Made by a program: the position numbers and the translations under genes. The notes beneath the pieces are model-generated. The model saw only the letters and a program-made list of their open reading frames with translations. It was not told the origin of the DNA and searched no databases. A stretch of DNA of 64,000 nt from RYN-230 sp963717125. GTDB lineage: Bacteria > Actinomycetota > Actinomycetes > Streptosporangiales > Streptosporangiaceae. The stretch is from positions 682,001 to 746,000 of the forward strand of contig CAVQVG010000007.1 of the NCBI GenBank assembly GCA_963717125.1, given 5' to 3'. This document shows, piece after piece, positions 26,975 to 35,119 of this stretch (positions are counted from its first letter, which is position 1; every line of letters begins with the position of its first letter).

Positions 26975-27399
26975 GCTGTTCGCCGGAAATCAATCATCGT
27001 CAGGCTCCGCTCACCGGGCGTAGTGCAGCTGCTCGGCCCAGCCTGACCAGCATCATTCATGCTCGACGGTACGGCAACCAGCCCATCTGTCATCATCTCA
27101 GTACGTTGGGTGACCTTAAGGTCGGCACTTGACCACCTGGACGTCCATGAACACGCGGTTGGTGCTTGCGGGGCTGACGTGGTGGGCTCAACCTAGCCGA
27201 CGGCCGCTGTGCGGTTACTTTTGGCACGTATTTGGTAAAAACCCACCGCGCAACGGGCGTCTAGCGCTGGCCGCCCGCGACAGCGCACTGCGTGAATGAA
27301 GCATTCAGTGACTCCGGTGTGTATGGCTGAATCATTCATGTAGTTGGCGGCGTGGGGGTGAACCGCTTGAGTGAAAGTTTTGGTCTGTTCTGGGGCGGT
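26975..27399. other. Intergenic region with three TGAATGATTCA-like palindromes
   Basis: 425 bp, AT-richer than the surroundings, without a gene. Palindromic elements: AGCATCATTCATGCT (27049-27063), TGAATGAAGCATTCA (27293-27307) and TGAATCATTCA (27328-27338). All contain ATTCA/TGAAT half-sites. They may be operators of one regulator controlling the Lon-N gene. Another short stem (AACCGC/GCGGTT) lies near 27361-27400 at the end of the lipoprotein gene. Confidence 0.5.
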
Positions 27400-28480
27400 T
27401 CAGGTGGCGCCGAGGGCGGTGAGCAGCGCGAGCAGGATGGTGGTCATGGCGAGCAGGCCGTGACCAATTGGGATGACCACGGTCAGCCAACGGGACGGCC
27501 GTTGGGCGGCCGGGGTCAGGCCAGGCGCGGCCAGGCCGGGCGCGGACTGGCCAGGCGGCGACTGGCCGCGCACTTCAGCTACCTGCATCTGGCCCGGCGC
27601 ACCAGCCGGGGGCACTGGGCCGGGAGCCGCCAGGGACAGCCCGGCACCAAGCAGGGACGGGCCGGACGCCGAGGACGTCTCGGATGGCCCACCCGACGTC
27701 CCGGACGGCAGTCCGGACGTCCGGGACGGTTCGCCGGACGTCCGCGACGGCACATCGGACGTCCCGGACGCGGACCGGGACGTCCCGGAGGTCCAGGCGA
27801 TCAGGGTGCCCATGCCGAAACCGATCACCGGCAGCAGCAGGGCCACCGCGACCCAGGCCAGCCACAGCCAACTACTTGCCAAGTACGAGGCCCACACCAG
27901 CAGCCCGGTCGACGCCAGCCCGAAATGGGTGAGCAGCACGGCCCGGCCGGTGCGGTCCCCGCCGCGCGCGGCGCAGCCCGCCGCGCTGTCGGCGCAGCCC
28001 GCCGCCGACCACGAACCGGGCCAGCATGTATCCGCCGCTGGCCACGGTGAGCAGCCAGGCGGCCAGCGCGGCCAGGCCGAGCGGGCGGCGGTCCACCGGC
28101 CCCGGCCGGGCGCCCCCGCCCGCCGGCGAACTGGCAGCAGCAGGCCGCCCAGATTGGGCCAGCGCGGTGATCAGCCGGGCCAGCCGGGCCCCCGCGACGG
28201 CCGCGTCGCGCCGCCAGATGACCTTGTGGTGCCCGCTCCCGGCCACCAGGTAGATGGCCCGGCCGAGGGCGAGGTTGACGTCGGCCCGGCTCAGCCCGCG
28301 GCACGCGGCGGGCACCTGGGTCACCGTCCGGTGATCATCGATGGCCCGGACGCCGAACGCGATGCACGCCTGGACCGACCCCCGTGGCGCGGCGGCGCTG
28401 CCGCCGGTGGCGCACCCGGCCGTGAGCAGCACGGTGAGCCCGGCGACAGCCGCCAGCGCCGTCTTGGCCAGCATGTTCAT
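27400..28480 (-). pseudogene. Lipoprotein/multi-pass membrane protein, frameshifted
   Basis: From the ATG at 28480 a lipoprotein signal is seen (MNMLAKTALAAVAGLTVLLTAGC, lipobox LTAGC). A soluble part follows with CIAFGVRAIDDHRTVTQVPAACRGLSRADVNLALGRAIYLVAG, then a helix (GLAALAAWLLTVASGGYMLARFVV). The second frame adds VLLTHFGLASTGLLVWASYLASSW and LAWVAVALLLPVIGFGMG, a Ser/Thr/Gly/Pro repeat tract, and a last helix (TVVIPIGHGLLAMTTILLALLT) before the stop at 27400. One extra base in the four-C run at 27957-27960 explains the break (RARRDRTGRAVLLTHF when removed); the repaired product is about 359 aa. Function unknown. Confidence 0.7.
27690..27795. repeat. Degenerate tandem repeats GACGTCCCGGACGG in membrane-protein gene
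   Basis: The sequence reiterates variants of GACGTCC(G)GGACGG every 12-24 bases. On the coding strand it gives SGTSDVPSRTSGEPSRTSG-type residues between two membrane helices. Copies are imperfect; slippage is likely. Confidence 0.65.
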
Positions 28481-28648
28481 AGCGTCTCCAGGCGGCCCGG
28501 CGACCGGCGGCCGGTACTGGCAGCGTATCCCCGGCCGGCTGGCCCGATCGCCCCGGCCTGCCCAACCTTCCGCCCCCCGGGCCGGATGTGTCACCATGGA
28601 ACCGAACGTGGTTCTAGTTGCCGAGCTGCCTACCCTGAGGTGGTTCCC

Positions 28649-29911
28649 GTGGTTACCGCCGAGCCTCCTGGAATGACCGGCATAGATCTCTCCGACACCG
28701 AATTCTGGCGGCTGCCGCTCAGCCAGCGGCACGCGGCGTTCGCCGAGTTGCGCCGCCTGCCCACGCCGCCGTTCTTCACCGAACCGGAGACCCCGTTCCC
28801 AAACCCGGGCCCCGGCTATTACGCGCTGGTCCGGCACGCGGACGTGGTCGAGGCCAGCCGGAATCCGGCCGTGTTCAGCTCCGGCCGCGGCGCGACCAGC
28901 CTGGTGGACCTGCCCGCCGAGTTCAACGAGTTCTTCGGCAGCATGATCAACATGGACGACCCGCGGCACACCAGGCTGCGCCGCATCGTGTCCCGGGCCT
29001 TCACCCCCCGGATGATCAAGAAGTTCGAGGACGACGTGCAGGACGTCGCGGCCCGCATCGTGGCCGACCTGCTGGACACCGGCCCGTGTGACTTCGTGCA
29101 GCACGTCGCGGCCCGGCTGCCGCTGACCATCATCTGCCAGATGATGGGCGTCCCGGACAGCAGCTACGACATGGTGCTGCGGGACACCAACATCATCCTG
29201 TCCGGCGCCGACCCGGACTTCCTCAGCGAAGACCCGGACGAGGCCGTGCTGCAGTTGCTCACCGCCGGCCAGGAACTCGCCGACCTGGTCACCGAGCTGG
29301 GCGACGCCCGGCTGGCCAGCCCGGCGGACGACCTGATCACCGCGCTGGTCACGGCCAACATCGACGGCGAGCAGCTGACCAGCGCGGAACTCGCGTCGTT
29401 CTTCATCCTGCTCGTGGTGGCCGGGAACGAGACCACCCGCACCGCCATCTCGCACGCGCTGGTGCTGCTCACCGACTACCCGGAACAACGCGCCCGGCTG
29501 CTGGCCGACTTCGAGGGCCGGATCGCCGGCGCGGTCGAGGAGATCGTCCGGATCGCCTCGCCGGTGATGTACATGCGGCGCACGCTGACCCAGGACTACG
29601 CGATGAATGGCCAGGACTACCGGGCCGGCGACAAGGTGGGCCTGTTCTACTGGTCCGCCAACCGCGACGAGTCGGTGTTCCCCGACCCGGCCCAGTTCGA
29701 CATCGGCCGGGGGCCGAACCCGCACGTCGGTTTCGGCGCGGCGGGCCCGCACTTCTGCCTGGGCGCGCACCTGGCCCGGCGGGAGATCACCGTGGTGCTC
29801 CGTGAGCTGCTCGGCCGGATTCCGGACATCCGCGCGGCCGGCCCGCCCGACCAGCTGCTGTCCAGCTTCATCAACGGGATCAAGCGCCTGGACTGCGAAT
29901 TCACCCGCTGA
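28649..29911 (+). CDS. Cytochrome P450 of the CYP124/125/142-like clan
   Basis: 420 aa from a GTG at 28649 (GAGGTGG five bases upstream); an ATG at 28673 is an alternative. I-helix VVAGNETTRT, K-helix EEIVR and the haem loop GFGAAGPHFCLGAHLAR (axial Cys ~370) are intact. The phrase SMINMDDPRHTRLRRIVSRAFTPR and RGPNPHVGFGA are typical of actinobacterial CYP124/125/142 enzymes that hydroxylate terminal carbons of sterol side chains or branched lipids. Substrate is inferred only by resemblance. No ferredoxin gene is adjacent. Confidence 0.92.
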   Translation: MVTAEPPGMTGIDLSDTEFWRLPLSQRHAAFAELRRLPTPPFFTEPETPFPNPGPGYYALVRHADVVEASRNPAVFSSGRGATSLVDLPAEFNEFFGSMINMDDPRHTRLRRIVSRAFTPRMIKKFEDDVQDVAARIVADLLDTGPCDFVQHVAARLPLTIICQMMGVPDSSYDMVLRDTNIILSGADPDFLSEDPDEAVLQLLTAGQELADLVTELGDARLASPADDLITALVTANIDGEQLTSAELASFFILLVVAGNETTRTAISHALVLLTDYPEQRARLLADFEGRIAGAVEEIVRIASPVMYMRRTLTQDYAMNGQDYRAGDKVGLFYWSANRDESVFPDPAQFDIGRGPNPHVGFGAAGPHFCLGAHLARREITVVLRELLGRIPDIRAAGPPDQLLSSFINGIKRLDCEFTR

Positions 29912-30233
29912 GTGGCGCCCCCGGACGGGCAGTAGGACCAGCTCACCGCCGGTTGACACCTATCGGTCGGCCTCAATCCGATAACGAACTGTGATTACTA
30001 GAACGCAGAGTGTATAACTAGAACCCCGGCTTTACCGGGGGACCGCGCGTCGAGGAGGGGGGCGCCGCCCGGTCCAGCCAGGCCAGCCAGCGCGCCCCGG
30101 GCGGTGCGGCCGGCGGCCGCGGCTGGGCCTGCCGGCGCAGGCGCGAGAGGCCGAGGGGGACCTTCGTCCATTGGGCGGCGCTACCCGGGGGCGTGGCGCC
30201 GCCCAGGACGAAGGTATCCACCCGGCGCCGGCG
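29912..30233. other. Intergenic region between convergent P450 and pterin dehydratase genes
   Basis: Two hairpins: CCCCGG-CTTTA-CCGGGG (30024-30040) and a long one at 30161-30214 (separate entry). The stretch 29950-30020 is AT-richer. No gene is credible; the 67-codon frame here is just the GC-rich complement of these hairpins. Confidence 0.5.
30161..30214. terminator. Long 18-bp interrupted hairpin, bidirectional terminator candidate
   Basis: CCTTCGTCC (30161-30169) pairs with GGACGAAGG (30206-30214), and GGGCGGCGC (30173-30181) with GCGCCGCCC (30196-30204), leaving a 14-base loop and a small internal bulge. It sits 20 bp beyond the pterin dehydratase stop and about 250 bp beyond the P450 stop. 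Confidence 0.65.
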
Positions 30234-30539
30234 TCAGGACAGCGCGCTGATGCTCCGGGCCAGCGCGAAGTCAGCCTGGGTCAGGCCGCCGGCCGAGTGC
30301 GTGGACAGGGTCAGCGTCACCCGGTTCCACTGGATCAGGATGTCCGGATGATGATTCGCCTGATCCGCCAGGTAGGCGACCGCGCCGGTGTACAGCATGG
30401 CGGCCCGGAAATCGGCCAGCTCAACCACGACGGTGATGCTGCTCCCGGCCCGTGTCCAGGCCGGCAGGCTGGCGAGTTCCGCGCTGATGTCGGTGTCCGA
30501 GAGCAGGTCCATGTCCGCTGAGCCTAATCCCGCGCTCAT
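30234..30539 (-). CDS. 4a-hydroxytetrahydrobiopterin (pterin-4a-carbinolamine) dehydratase
   Basis: 101 aa from an ATG at 30539 whose ATGA overlaps the stop of the secreted hydrolase gene; an internal ATG at 30512 is an alternative. The active-site pattern LADQANHHPDILIQWNRVTLTLSTHSAGGLTQADFALA is the PCD signature (the two adjacent His of HHPDI plus the later His). It recycles pterin cofactor after aromatic amino-acid hydroxylation; in bacteria lacking the hydroxylase it may act in molybdopterin or moonlighting roles. Coupling to a secreted hydrolase gene is odd. Confidence 0.9.
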   Translation of the reverse strand: MSAGLGSADMDLLSDTDISAELASLPAWTRAGSSITVVVELADFRAAMLYTGAVAYLADQANHHPDILIQWNRVTLTLSTHSAGGLTQADFALARSISALS

Positions 30540-31510
30540 GGCAGCCACCAGACACGCGAGCTGACCTGGCTGCACGAGCCCACGTTCAGCGCCGCGCCGA
30601 TCACGTTCGACCCGCCCGGATCGCGCAGGCAGCGCCCAGCCAGGGCGCTGCGCAATAGGCCGGTGCCCAGCGCCCTCCACCGCTGGTAGCTCGATCCATT
30701 GCAGCGGCGCAGCCGGACGTTCGCCGTGGCGCTGGCCGACGCCACCGCCAGGCAGAACCGGCCGTCCTTGATCGCCTGCCCGGCGATCCGCCACTCCTGG
30801 CGCCGGGCCCCGCTGCCGCACCGGGCGATGACCGCGGCCGCGTTGGCGATGTATTTCACCCGGGACAGGCACACCCCGGGCACGCCGCCCGGCACCGTGC
30901 CGTGCCGCAGCGCGCTCACCGCGGCCTGCGCGGCGCTCAGGTAGCTGCCGTACGCCCCGCTGGTGTAGGTGGCCCACGGGGTGAAGCTCAGCCCGTCCTG
31001 GCTGATCCCGTACGCCCCGTCCGCGTTGCACTTGGCCGCGAACGCGCACTCGTTGCTGATCGACGCCCAGGCCTGGCTGTCCAGCTGCCAGAGCCCGCGG
31101 TCGTACAGCCCCGCGCAGCTCACCGGCGGGTAATAGCCGTCCGTCCCGGTCGGGTTGCAGTAGTACACGGTGGCCTGGCCGCCCGACTCGGCCACGCAGA
31201 TGGCGCTGGCCACCACCAGCGTGCTGGCCGGCCCGGCCGTGTTGGCCCAGCCCGCCGACGTCGCGTAGCGGGCACAGGTCTGCGCGGCCGTGGCCGCCTC
31301 CGCCGCGCTGAGAATCCGGCCGAACGCCCCTCGCGGGCTGACCGACGCCGGCCGCATCGTGGGTGGCCGGTGGCTGGTGTGGCCAGCCGGCCGCGAGCTT
31401 GGCTGGCCGGCCTGTCCAGCCGCCGAGACGCTACCGAGTGTGATGGCAGTGATGACGACGGCCGCGACGGTGCACAGGCGGCGAACCGTCGCCCGGGCGC
31501 TGAGCGCCAT
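30536..31510 (-). CDS. Secreted lysozyme/transglycosylase-like protein with ricin-type lectin tail
   Basis: 324 aa from an ATG at 31510 (GAGGGGG seven bases before). The signal peptide is RRLCTVAAVVITAITLGSVSA-AG. The central domain, about 60-210, has AICVAESGG, YDRGLWQLDSQAWASISNECAF, YGISQDGLSFTPWATYTSGAYGSYLSAA, a transglycosylase/lysozyme-like fold with catalytic-type Glu in VAESGG. The C-terminal about 100 residues carry ricin-B repeats (RRQEWRIAGQAIKDGRFCLAVAS, SSYQRWRALGTG, SRVWWLP) for sugar binding. It likely cuts or remodels cell wall. Its leader can fold so that the Shine-Dalgarno is paired. Confidence 0.82.
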   Translation of the reverse strand: MALSARATVRRLCTVAAVVITAITLGSVSAAGQAGQPSSRPAGHTSHRPPTMRPASVSPRGAFGRILSAAEAATAAQTCARYATSAGWANTAGPASTLVVASAICVAESGGQATVYYCNPTGTDGYYPPVSCAGLYDRGLWQLDSQAWASISNECAFAAKCNADGAYGISQDGLSFTPWATYTSGAYGSYLSAAQAAVSALRHGTVPGGVPGVCLSRVKYIANAAAVIARCGSGARRQEWRIAGQAIKDGRFCLAVASASATANVRLRRCNGSSYQRWRALGTGLLRSALAGRCLRDPGGSNVIGAALNVGSCSQVSSRVWWLP

Positions 31511-31512
31511 GG

Positions 31513-31594
31513 TCGAACCCCCTCGGTTCCGGACGGGACACGAGGTCCCGCCAGCCGGGCCCGGCCTGCTGAGGACGGGCCGCAAGGGGTTCGA
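31513..31594 (-). promoter_or_regulatory. Structured 5' leader that pairs with the RBS of the secreted hydrolase gene
   Basis: On the coding strand TCGAACCCC (plus 31586-31594) is the exact complement of GGGGTTCGA (plus 31513-31521), which contains the 3' part of the GAGGGGG Shine-Dalgarno. Between them lie CGGGAC-ACGAG-GTCCCG (31534-31550) and the self-complementary GCCGGGCCCGGC (31554-31565). The result is a closed multi-hairpin element with the ribosome site in the closing stem. It does not match the c-di-AMP riboswitch consensus that I remember. Confidence 0.55.
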
Positions 31595-31694
31595 TGCCGG
31601 CCGCTGAGCCGGCGCCGTGATGCCACCAAAAGTGCCATACCCAGGCCAAACGGCGGCGGAACGCGCCGACGCTGACAATGCACTCCCCTGGGTA

Positions 31695-31725
31695 TGAAAC
31701 CTGTCACTTTGAGTGACGAGTTTCA
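31695..31725. promoter_or_regulatory. Interrupted palindrome between divergent genes (operator candidate)
   Basis: TGAAAC-CT-GTCACT-TTG-AGTGAC-GA-GTTTCA is a 31-bp dyad with two perfect 6-bp arms per side. It lies about 110 bp upstream of gcvT and 185 bp upstream of the hydrolase start, in an AT-richer patch, so it could bind a dimeric regulator acting on either gene. Confidence 0.55.
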
Positions 31726-31833
31726 GTCGCGGGGGCGGGCCGGCCCGGGCGGTACGGTCCAGCCGCAGGGGCAGGCGGCCGCAGCCGGTATTCTGGCCGG
31801 GCCCTATCCCGGGCAGGCCCTGGAGCGCACCCG

Positions 31834-32970
31834 ATGACCACGCCTGATCCCGCCAAGCCGCGGGAGACGCCGCTGCGCGGCGTGCATGACCGCCTGGGCG
31901 CGTCGATGACCGAATTCGCCGGGTGGCTGATGCCGCTGCGATACCGCAGCGAGACCGCGGAACACCAGGCCGTGCGGACCGCGGCCGGACTGTTCGACCT
32001 GTCGCACATGGGCGAGATCAGCGTCCGCGGCCCGGGCGCGGCGGCCGCCCTGGACTACGCGCTGGTCGGTCACCTGTCCGCGGTGCCGCCCGGCCGCGCG
32101 CGGTACACGATGATCTGCGCGGCCGACGGCGGCATTCTCGACGACCTGATCGTGTACCGGCTGGCCGATGAGGACTTCCTGGTGGTGGCGAACGCGGCCA
32201 ACACCGGGGTGGTGCTGGCCGCGCTCACCGAGCGGGCAGCCGGGCAGGACGCCCAGGTCGCCGACGAGACGGCCGGTTATGCGCTGATCGCCATCCAGGG
32301 GCCGGCCGCGGCGGGCATCCTCGGGCCGCTGGCCAGCGTCCCGCTGGACGGCATCCGGTACTACGCCAGCCACCCGGCCACGGTGGCCGGCCGCGGCATC
32401 CTGCTGGCCCGGACCGGGTACACCGGCGAAGATGGCTTCGAGCTGTTCACCGCGCCGCAGGACGCGGAGCACGTCTGGTCCGCGCTGGCGGCGGCGGGGG
32501 CCGGGGCTGGCCTGGTGCCGGCCGGGCTGGCCGCGAGGGACACCCTCCGGCTGGAGGCGGGCATGCCGTTGTACGGCAACGAACTCGGCCCGGACATCAC
32601 GCCGTTCGACGCGGGCCTGGGCCGGGTGGTGAAGTTCGACAAGCCCGGAGACTTCGTCGGCCGGGACGCGCTGGCCGCGGCCGCCCAGGCCGCGCCGCGC
32701 CGGGTGCTGGTCGGCCTGGTGGGCGGCACCCGGCGGGTGCCGCGGCACGGCTACCCGGTGCTCTGGGACGGCCAGCGGTGCGGCGAGGTGACCAGCGGCG
32801 CTCCCTCCCCCACCCTGGGCGTGCCCATCGCCATGGCCTACCTGGCCCCCGCCGCGGCCAGCGCCGCCGAGCACGCGGACACCGGGCTGGCCGTAGACGT
32901 CAGGGGTCGCGCCGAGCCCGCCCGGCTGACCCCGCTGCCCTTCTACCATCGGACCAGCAGCCGGACATGA
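31834..32970 (+). CDS. gcvT: Glycine cleavage system T protein (aminomethyltransferase)
   Basis: 378 aa. The T protein transfers the methylene from the aminomethyl-lipoyl H protein to tetrahydrofolate, releasing ammonia. Motifs: TPLRGVHDRLGASMTEFAGWLMPLRY, GLFDLSHMGEI, GGILDDLIVYR, ARTGYTGEDGFELF (folate site), and GLAARDTLRLEAGMPLYGNEL. The length is normal. First of three genes; gcvH follows after about 58 bp and an aldolase-like gene overlaps gcvH. gcvP is not in the window. Confidence 0.96.
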   Translation: MTTPDPAKPRETPLRGVHDRLGASMTEFAGWLMPLRYRSETAEHQAVRTAAGLFDLSHMGEISVRGPGAAAALDYALVGHLSAVPPGRARYTMICAADGGILDDLIVYRLADEDFLVVANAANTGVVLAALTERAAGQDAQVADETAGYALIAIQGPAAAGILGPLASVPLDGIRYYASHPATVAGRGILLARTGYTGEDGFELFTAPQDAEHVWSALAAAGAGAGLVPAGLAARDTLRLEAGMPLYGNELGPDITPFDAGLGRVVKFDKPGDFVGRDALAAAAQAAPRRVLVGLVGGTRRVPRHGYPVLWDGQRCGEVTSGAPSPTLGVPIAMAYLAPAAASAAEHADTGLAVDVRGRAEPARLTPLPFYHRTSSRT

Positions 32971-33028
32971 CCAGCCGCCGGGGCGGCTTGGCCTGGGGAC
33001 CACAGACCTGCACAGGAGAGCGACTTCC

Positions 33029-33415
33029 ATGAGCATCCCGGAGAACCTGATGTACACGGCGGAGCACGAGTGGGTGTCCATCGAGGGCACCACGGCGTCC
33101 GTCGGGATCACCGACTTCGCCCAGCAGGCCCTCGGTGACGTGGTATACGTCTCGGTGCCCGCCGCCGGGTCCGAGGTGACGGCGGGTGAGCCGTGCGGCG
33201 AGGTGGAATCCACCAAGTCGGTCTCTGACATCTACGCGCCGGTGGACGGCGAGGTGATCGAGACCAACCCGGAGATCGACGACGACCCGGGCCTGGTCAA
33301 CACCGACCCGTACGGCGCGGGCTGGCTGCTCCGGATCAGGCTGGCCGACGAGGCCGAGCCGGGCGGGCTGCTCACCGCCGAGGAGTACACCGCGCTGACC
33401 AAAGAGGCTGAGTGA
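33029..33415 (+). CDS. gcvH: Glycine cleavage system H protein
   Basis: 128 aa, GGAG before the ATG. The lipoylated Lys63 sits in GEVESTKSVSDIYAPVDGEV. The start MYTAEHEWV and the end YGAGWLLRIRL are standard. It shuttles the aminomethyl group between P, T and L proteins. Its stop overlaps the next start in GTGA, coupling it to the aldolase/racemase-like gene. Confidence 0.97.
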   Translation: MSIPENLMYTAEHEWVSIEGTTASVGITDFAQQALGDVVYVSVPAAGSEVTAGEPCGEVESTKSVSDIYAPVDGEVIETNPEIDDDPGLVNTDPYGAGWLLRIRLADEAEPGGLLTAEEYTALTKEAE

Positions 33416-34641
33416 GCGCTGCCCGGCCGCCGGGTCCGGCCGGGCTGGACGACCTGCAGCGTTACAACGCGGCCACCGCGCACCTGGAGCCCCCGTTCGC
33501 CATCGTGGACCTGGCCGCGCTGCGGGCCAACGCAGCGGACATGACGCGCCGGGCCGCCGGCAAGCCGATCCGGCTGGCCAGCAAGTCGGTCCGCTGCCGG
33601 GCCCTGCTCGGGCAGGTCCTGGCGCTGGACGGGTTTCACGGCATCCTGGCGTTCAGCCTGCCGGAGGCGTTGTGGCTGGCCGATCAGGGCGCCAGCGACG
33701 ACATCGTGGTCGCCTACCCGACCACCGACCGGGCCGCGCTGGCCCGGCTGGCCAGTTACCCGGCGGCGGCCAGCGCGATCACCCTCATGGTCAACGGCCC
33801 GGACCACCTGGACCTGATCGAGAAGGCGGCCGCGACCGTGCCCGGCCCGTCCCCGGTGCAGGTGTGCATCGACATCGACACGTCCTACCACGGGCTGGGC
33901 GGCCTGCTCCGGGCGGGCGCACGCCGCTCCCCCGTGCGCACCCCGGCCGACGCGGTAGCGCTGGCCCAGGACATCGCGGCGCGGCCCGGGCTGCGGCTGG
34001 CCGGCCTGATGGCGTACGAGGCGCAGATCGCCGGCGTGGGCGACAAGCCGGCCGGGCGGCCGCTGTACGGCATGGCCGTCCGCTTCATGCAGGGCCGGTC
34101 CGCGGCCGAACTCGCGGTGCGCCGCGCGGCCATCGTCAGCGCGGTGCGCGCGGCGGCCGAACTGCGCTTCGTCAACGGGGGCGGCACCGGGTCGATCGAG
34201 CGGACCGCGGCCGAGCCGGCCGTCACCGAGATCGGCGCGGGCTCCGGGCTGTACCAGCCCAGCCTGTTCGACGGCTACCGGGCGTTCTCCGGCCGCCCGG
34301 CGGCGCTGTTCGCGCTGCCCGTGGTGCGCCGGCCGGGGCGGGGCGTGGTCACCGCGTTCAGCGGCGGGTTCGTCGCGTCCGGCCCGGCTCAGCCGAGCCG
34401 GCTGCCGCGCCCGTTCCTCCCGGCCGGGCTGCGGCTGGACGCCCAGGAGGGCGCGGGTGAGGTGCAGACGCCGCTGCTCGGCCCGGCGGCTGACGCGCTG
34501 CGCATCGGCGACCGGGTCTGGTTCCGGCACGCCAAGGCGGGTGAACTGTGCGAGCGGTTCAACGACCTGCACCTGGTCGACGGCACCGCGATCACCGCCA
34601 CCGCGCCGACGTACCGCGGCGAGGGACGGGCGTTCGGCTAA
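33412..34641 (+). CDS. PLP-dependent amino acid aldolase/deaminase (D-threonine aldolase / D-serine dehydratase-like, alanine racemase fold)
   Basis: 409 aa from a GTG overlapping the gcvH stop. EPPFAIVDLAALRANAADM and RLASKSVRCRALL place the PLP Lys in an alanine-racemase-type barrel. The C-terminal domain ends with FRHAKAGELCERFNDLHLV, the His/Cys metal site of DSD1-type D-serine dehydratases and D-threonine aldolases. The reaction would split or deaminate a beta-hydroxy D-amino acid. Position directly behind gcvTH suggests a link to glycine supply or disposal (D-threonine aldolase yields glycine), which is inference. Convergent with the DUF3618 gene. Confidence 0.85.
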   Translation: MSAARPPGPAGLDDLQRYNAATAHLEPPFAIVDLAALRANAADMTRRAAGKPIRLASKSVRCRALLGQVLALDGFHGILAFSLPEALWLADQGASDDIVVAYPTTDRAALARLASYPAAASAITLMVNGPDHLDLIEKAAATVPGPSPVQVCIDIDTSYHGLGGLLRAGARRSPVRTPADAVALAQDIAARPGLRLAGLMAYEAQIAGVGDKPAGRPLYGMAVRFMQGRSAAELAVRRAAIVSAVRAAAELRFVNGGGTGSIERTAAEPAVTEIGAGSGLYQPSLFDGYRAFSGRPAALFALPVVRRPGRGVVTAFSGGFVASGPAQPSRLPRPFLPAGLRLDAQEGAGEVQTPLLGPAADALRIGDRVWFRHAKAGELCERFNDLHLVDGTAITATAPTYRGEGRAFG

Positions 34642-34653
34642 CGGAATGTGGGG

Positions 34654-34911
34654 CTAGCGGAGCCGGCGGCGGATCAGGTAGGCGATGCCACCGAGGGCAA
34701 CCACCGCGACCGCGATCCCACCGGCCAGCCGCACTTCCGGGCGCTCCGCCTGCTCGCGGGCCCGGTCCAGGGCCCGGCGCGCGACGTTGGCCGGGCTGGC
34801 CCGCTCGGTGATCGCGTCGATGGTCCGCGCCAGATTGGCCCGGGTCGCCTCGATCTCCTTGAGCAGCGCGTCCGGGTCGCGGACCGCGACCGTGCCGTTC
34901 GGCTCGGCCAT
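34654..34911 (-). CDS. DUF3618 protein, small membrane-anchored
   Basis: 85 aa from an ATG at 34911 with AAGGG upstream. DPDALLKEIEATRANLARTIDAITERASPANVARRALDRA is the DUF3618 helix pair (I...R..LA.TvdAl..r..P..va). A single C-terminal transmembrane helix (GGIAVAVVALGGIAYLI) then ends in RRRLR. Probably a tail-anchored inner-membrane protein of unknown role. Confidence 0.88.
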   Translation of the reverse strand: MAEPNGTVAVRDPDALLKEIEATRANLARTIDAITERASPANVARRALDRAREQAERPEVRLAGGIAVAVVALGGIAYLIRRRLR

Positions 34912-35119
34912 CGCTGGTATCCCTTCTCGGCACGGATTCGTTGCGGGTAAGTCAACCAGGCACGGGAGCGGAGCGCACGCGTGGCCCGCCGGGTGTCGCA
35001 ATTGTCCCCAGCTGCCCCACTGGCCCCGCGGCCCGCGGGACCTGGGAGGCGGAAACTGGCGGCTACCCGCGAGTAGGCCCGCGGCGTAGGGTCGGGGCAG
35101 TCGGCGGAAAGGACCAGGC

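Larger units (their letters stand above)
31511..31833. other. Divergent regulatory region secreted hydrolase / gcvT
   Basis: 323 bp holding the structured leader of the hydrolase gene (31513-31594), a strong dyad (31695-31725) and the gcvT promoter region. GGAG precedes the gcvT ATG by eight bases. No additional gene. Confidence 0.5.

Noticed and set aside
27872..29959. 695-codon leftward frame through the P450 gene
   Set aside because: Only its last part (below 28480) encodes the lipoprotein; the rest is antisense to the P450 and has no domain.
30018..30221. 67-codon leftward ORF between P450 and pterin dehydratase
   Set aside because: It consists of the hairpin sequences and has no conserved pattern or ribosome site.
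31513..31594. c-di-AMP (ydaO) riboswitch before the secreted hydrolase
   Set aside because: Gene context fits, but I could not align the conserved ydaO sequence blocks; left as an unclassified structured leader.
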